The notes below the pieces were generated by a model. That model saw only the letters and a list, made by a program, of their open reading frames with translations. It did no database searches and had not been told where the DNA came from. Below, in pieces: positions 4,684 to 5,364 of a DNA stretch of 5,364 nt. Numbering within the stretch: position 1 is the stretch's first letter; each line of letters starts with the position of its first letter. The DNA comes from an uncultured Oscillospiraceae bacterium (GTDB lineage Bacteria > Bacillota > Clostridia > Oscillospirales > Oscillospiraceae). Position numbers and translations under genes: made by a program. The DNA lies in contig CAKUHJ010000122.1 in NCBI GenBank assembly GCA_934655935.1, positions 1 through 5,364 on the forward strand, given 5' to 3'.

Positions 4684-5214
4684 ATGAAACGCTTATCCGC
4701 GCTCGCGCTTGCGCTGGCCGCGCTTCTTTGCGGCTGCGCGTCCCGGCAGGTCTGGGAACGGGTATCCGATCCGCTGGCCGACCCGGAGGAACGGGTCTGC
4801 AGCGTCATGTTCACGCTGCCGGACGGAGCCTCGGAGGAAGCCATTTCCGGCACGCAGGCGCGCCGGGTCTATACCGATCCGGCCTGTGGCTATGAGATCG
4901 TGGCCGAGCGAATGGAAACGCCGAGCCTTGAGGCCGCGGTCAAGCGCCTGACCGGCTTCAGCTTCGACGCGCTGCACCCGCTGAAAACCACCAAATGCGG
5001 CCTGCCGGAATACCGCTTCGCCTGGTATGCCTCCGGCGACGAGGGCGGCCGCCTCTACCGCGCGGACGTGCTGAAGGATGAGGGCTACTGCTACGCGCTC
5101 GTCTTCAGCGTACCGGAGGGAAGCGGCACTGCCTATGATAGCACGGCCGAGGCCGTCTTTGCAAGCATGAGCCTGTTCTACGAGGAGTCCGGGAAAAAAA
5201 TCGACGGCGCATGA
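4684..5214 (+). CDS. Predicted lipoprotein, function unknown
   Basis: The protein has a short basic N-terminus (MKR), a hydrophobic stretch (4-15) and a lipobox LCGC, so C18 is the predicted lipidated cysteine and the mature protein of about 158 residues would be anchored on the outside of the membrane. The mature part is soluble-looking, with four further cysteines (C39, C68, C105, C136) and alternating hydrophobic strands such as SVMFTLPDG and YCYALVFSVPEG, ending in an EAVFASMSL helix. I recognise no catalytic motif. The start is the ATG at 4684, six bases after GGAGGG (4672-4677). The in-frame ATG at 4678 directly abuts that site and GTG at 4645 would add a tail before the signal peptide, so both are less likely. 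No terminator separates it from the tRNA promoter nine bases downstream. Confidence 0.85.
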   Translation: MKRLSALALALAALLCGCASRQVWERVSDPLADPEERVCSVMFTLPDGASEEAISGTQARRVYTDPACGYEIVAERMETPSLEAAVKRLTGFSFDALHPLKTTKCGLPEYRFAWYASGDEGGRLYRADVLKDEGYCYALVFSVPEGSGTAYDSTAEAVFASMSLFYEESGKKIDGA

Positions 5215-5223
5215 AATTAGTGC

Positions 5224-5252
5224 TTGACAAAACGCCGTTTTGTCTGTATAAT
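5224..5252 (+). promoter_or_regulatory. Near-perfect consensus promoter of tRNA-Val
   Basis: TTGACA (5224-5229) and TATAAT (5247-5252) are both exact consensus hexamers with a 17-base spacer. Transcription would start near 5259, leaving a leader of about 29 bases before the mature tRNA 5' end. The spacer is mostly a 15-bp palindrome, CAAAACG-C-CGTTTTG (5228-5242), which also overlaps the last two bases of the -35. Confidence 0.92.
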
Positions 5253-5287
5253 ACACCCGTCGCTGAGAGATGCGGCTTGTGTGGAAC

Positions 5288-5363
5288 GGAAGGTTAGCTC
5301 AGCTGGGAGAGCACTTGCCTTACAAGCAAGGGGTCACAGGTTCGAGCCCTGTACTTTCCACCA
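5288..5363 (+). tRNA. tRNA-Val (anticodon UAC)
   Basis: A complete 76-base cloverleaf is visible. The acceptor stem pairs GGAAGGT (5288-5294) with ACTTTCC (5353-5359), with one G-U pair. The D stem is GCTC/GAGC (5297-5300, 5309-5312). The anticodon stem CTTGC/GCAAG (5314-5318, 5326-5330) holds the loop CTTACAA with anticodon TAC at 5321-5323, reading GUA and, by wobble, other valine codons. The variable region is GGGTC. The T stem ACAGG/CCTGT (5336-5340, 5348-5352) carries the loop TTCGAGC. The discriminator is A5360 and CCA (5361-5363) is encoded. The window ends one base later, so further tRNAs in the same transcript cannot be excluded. Confidence 0.97.
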
Positions 5364-5364
5364 T

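Noticed and set aside
5288..5363. Functional link between TrmO and the tRNA gene in the same window
   Set aside because: TrmO acts on t6A37 in tRNAs reading codons that start with A; tRNA-Val(UAC) reads GUN codons and is not expected to carry t6A.
1..5364. CRISPR array, insertion sequence, prophage, toxin-antitoxin or defence cluster
   Set aside because: No regularly spaced repeats, transposase, integrase or recognisable defence protein was seen on either strand.

Overview
The window is GC-rich DNA with compact gene spacing, clear Shine-Dalgarno sites (GGAGG or AAGGAG type) and sigma-70/sigma-A style promoters. Together with a MetV-MetF gene pair, a stand-alone LUD-domain protein, a DUF1294 protein and a tRNA gene with an encoded CCA end, this suggests a high-GC member of the Clostridia (Oscillospiraceae-like Firmicutes). 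That placement is inferred from gene content; no marker gene in the window fixes the genus.

Layout on the + strand. Positions 1-60 hold a strong terminator of a gene lying to the left. An extended -10 promoter inside a 13-bp tandem repeat then precedes a two-gene unit: a small three-helix membrane protein of unknown function (135-485) and a LUD-domain protein with a C-terminal cysteine cluster (530-1126). A 249-base gap contains a good promoter (1221-1249) and a roughly 120-nt GC-rich leader that can form three successive hairpins. This leads into metV-metF (1376-2952), two genes fused by a TAATG stop/start overlap, encoding a cysteine-rich electron-input subunit and the catalytic subunit of methylenetetrahydrofolate reductase.

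The metF 3' end faces trmO (3064-3735, minus strand) across about 110 bases. That gap carries a long AT-rich imperfect inverted repeat directly abutting a GC-rich hairpin, plus a strong ribosome-binding site behind trmO with no real gene after it. trmO is divergent from a GreA/GreB-type transcript-cleavage factor gene (3837-4340) whose promoter has a perfect 12-bp palindrome as its spacer. The Gre gene converges with a DUF1294 membrane protein gene (4355-4627, minus), which is divergent from an uncharacterised lipoprotein gene (4684-5214). The window ends with a near-consensus promoter and tRNA-Val(UAC) (5288-5363).

Functionally, metV-metF supplies methyl-THF for methionine synthesis or, in an acetogen, for the methyl branch of the Wood-Ljungdahl pathway; no other pathway genes are present to decide. 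trmO (tRNA m6t6A37), the Gre factor and tRNA-Val are housekeeping gene-expression functions. I see no CRISPR array, insertion sequence, phage or defence cluster. The less explained parts are the metV leader, the palindromes placed inside promoter spacers, the metF/trmO intergenic structure, and the unknown membrane protein and lipoprotein.
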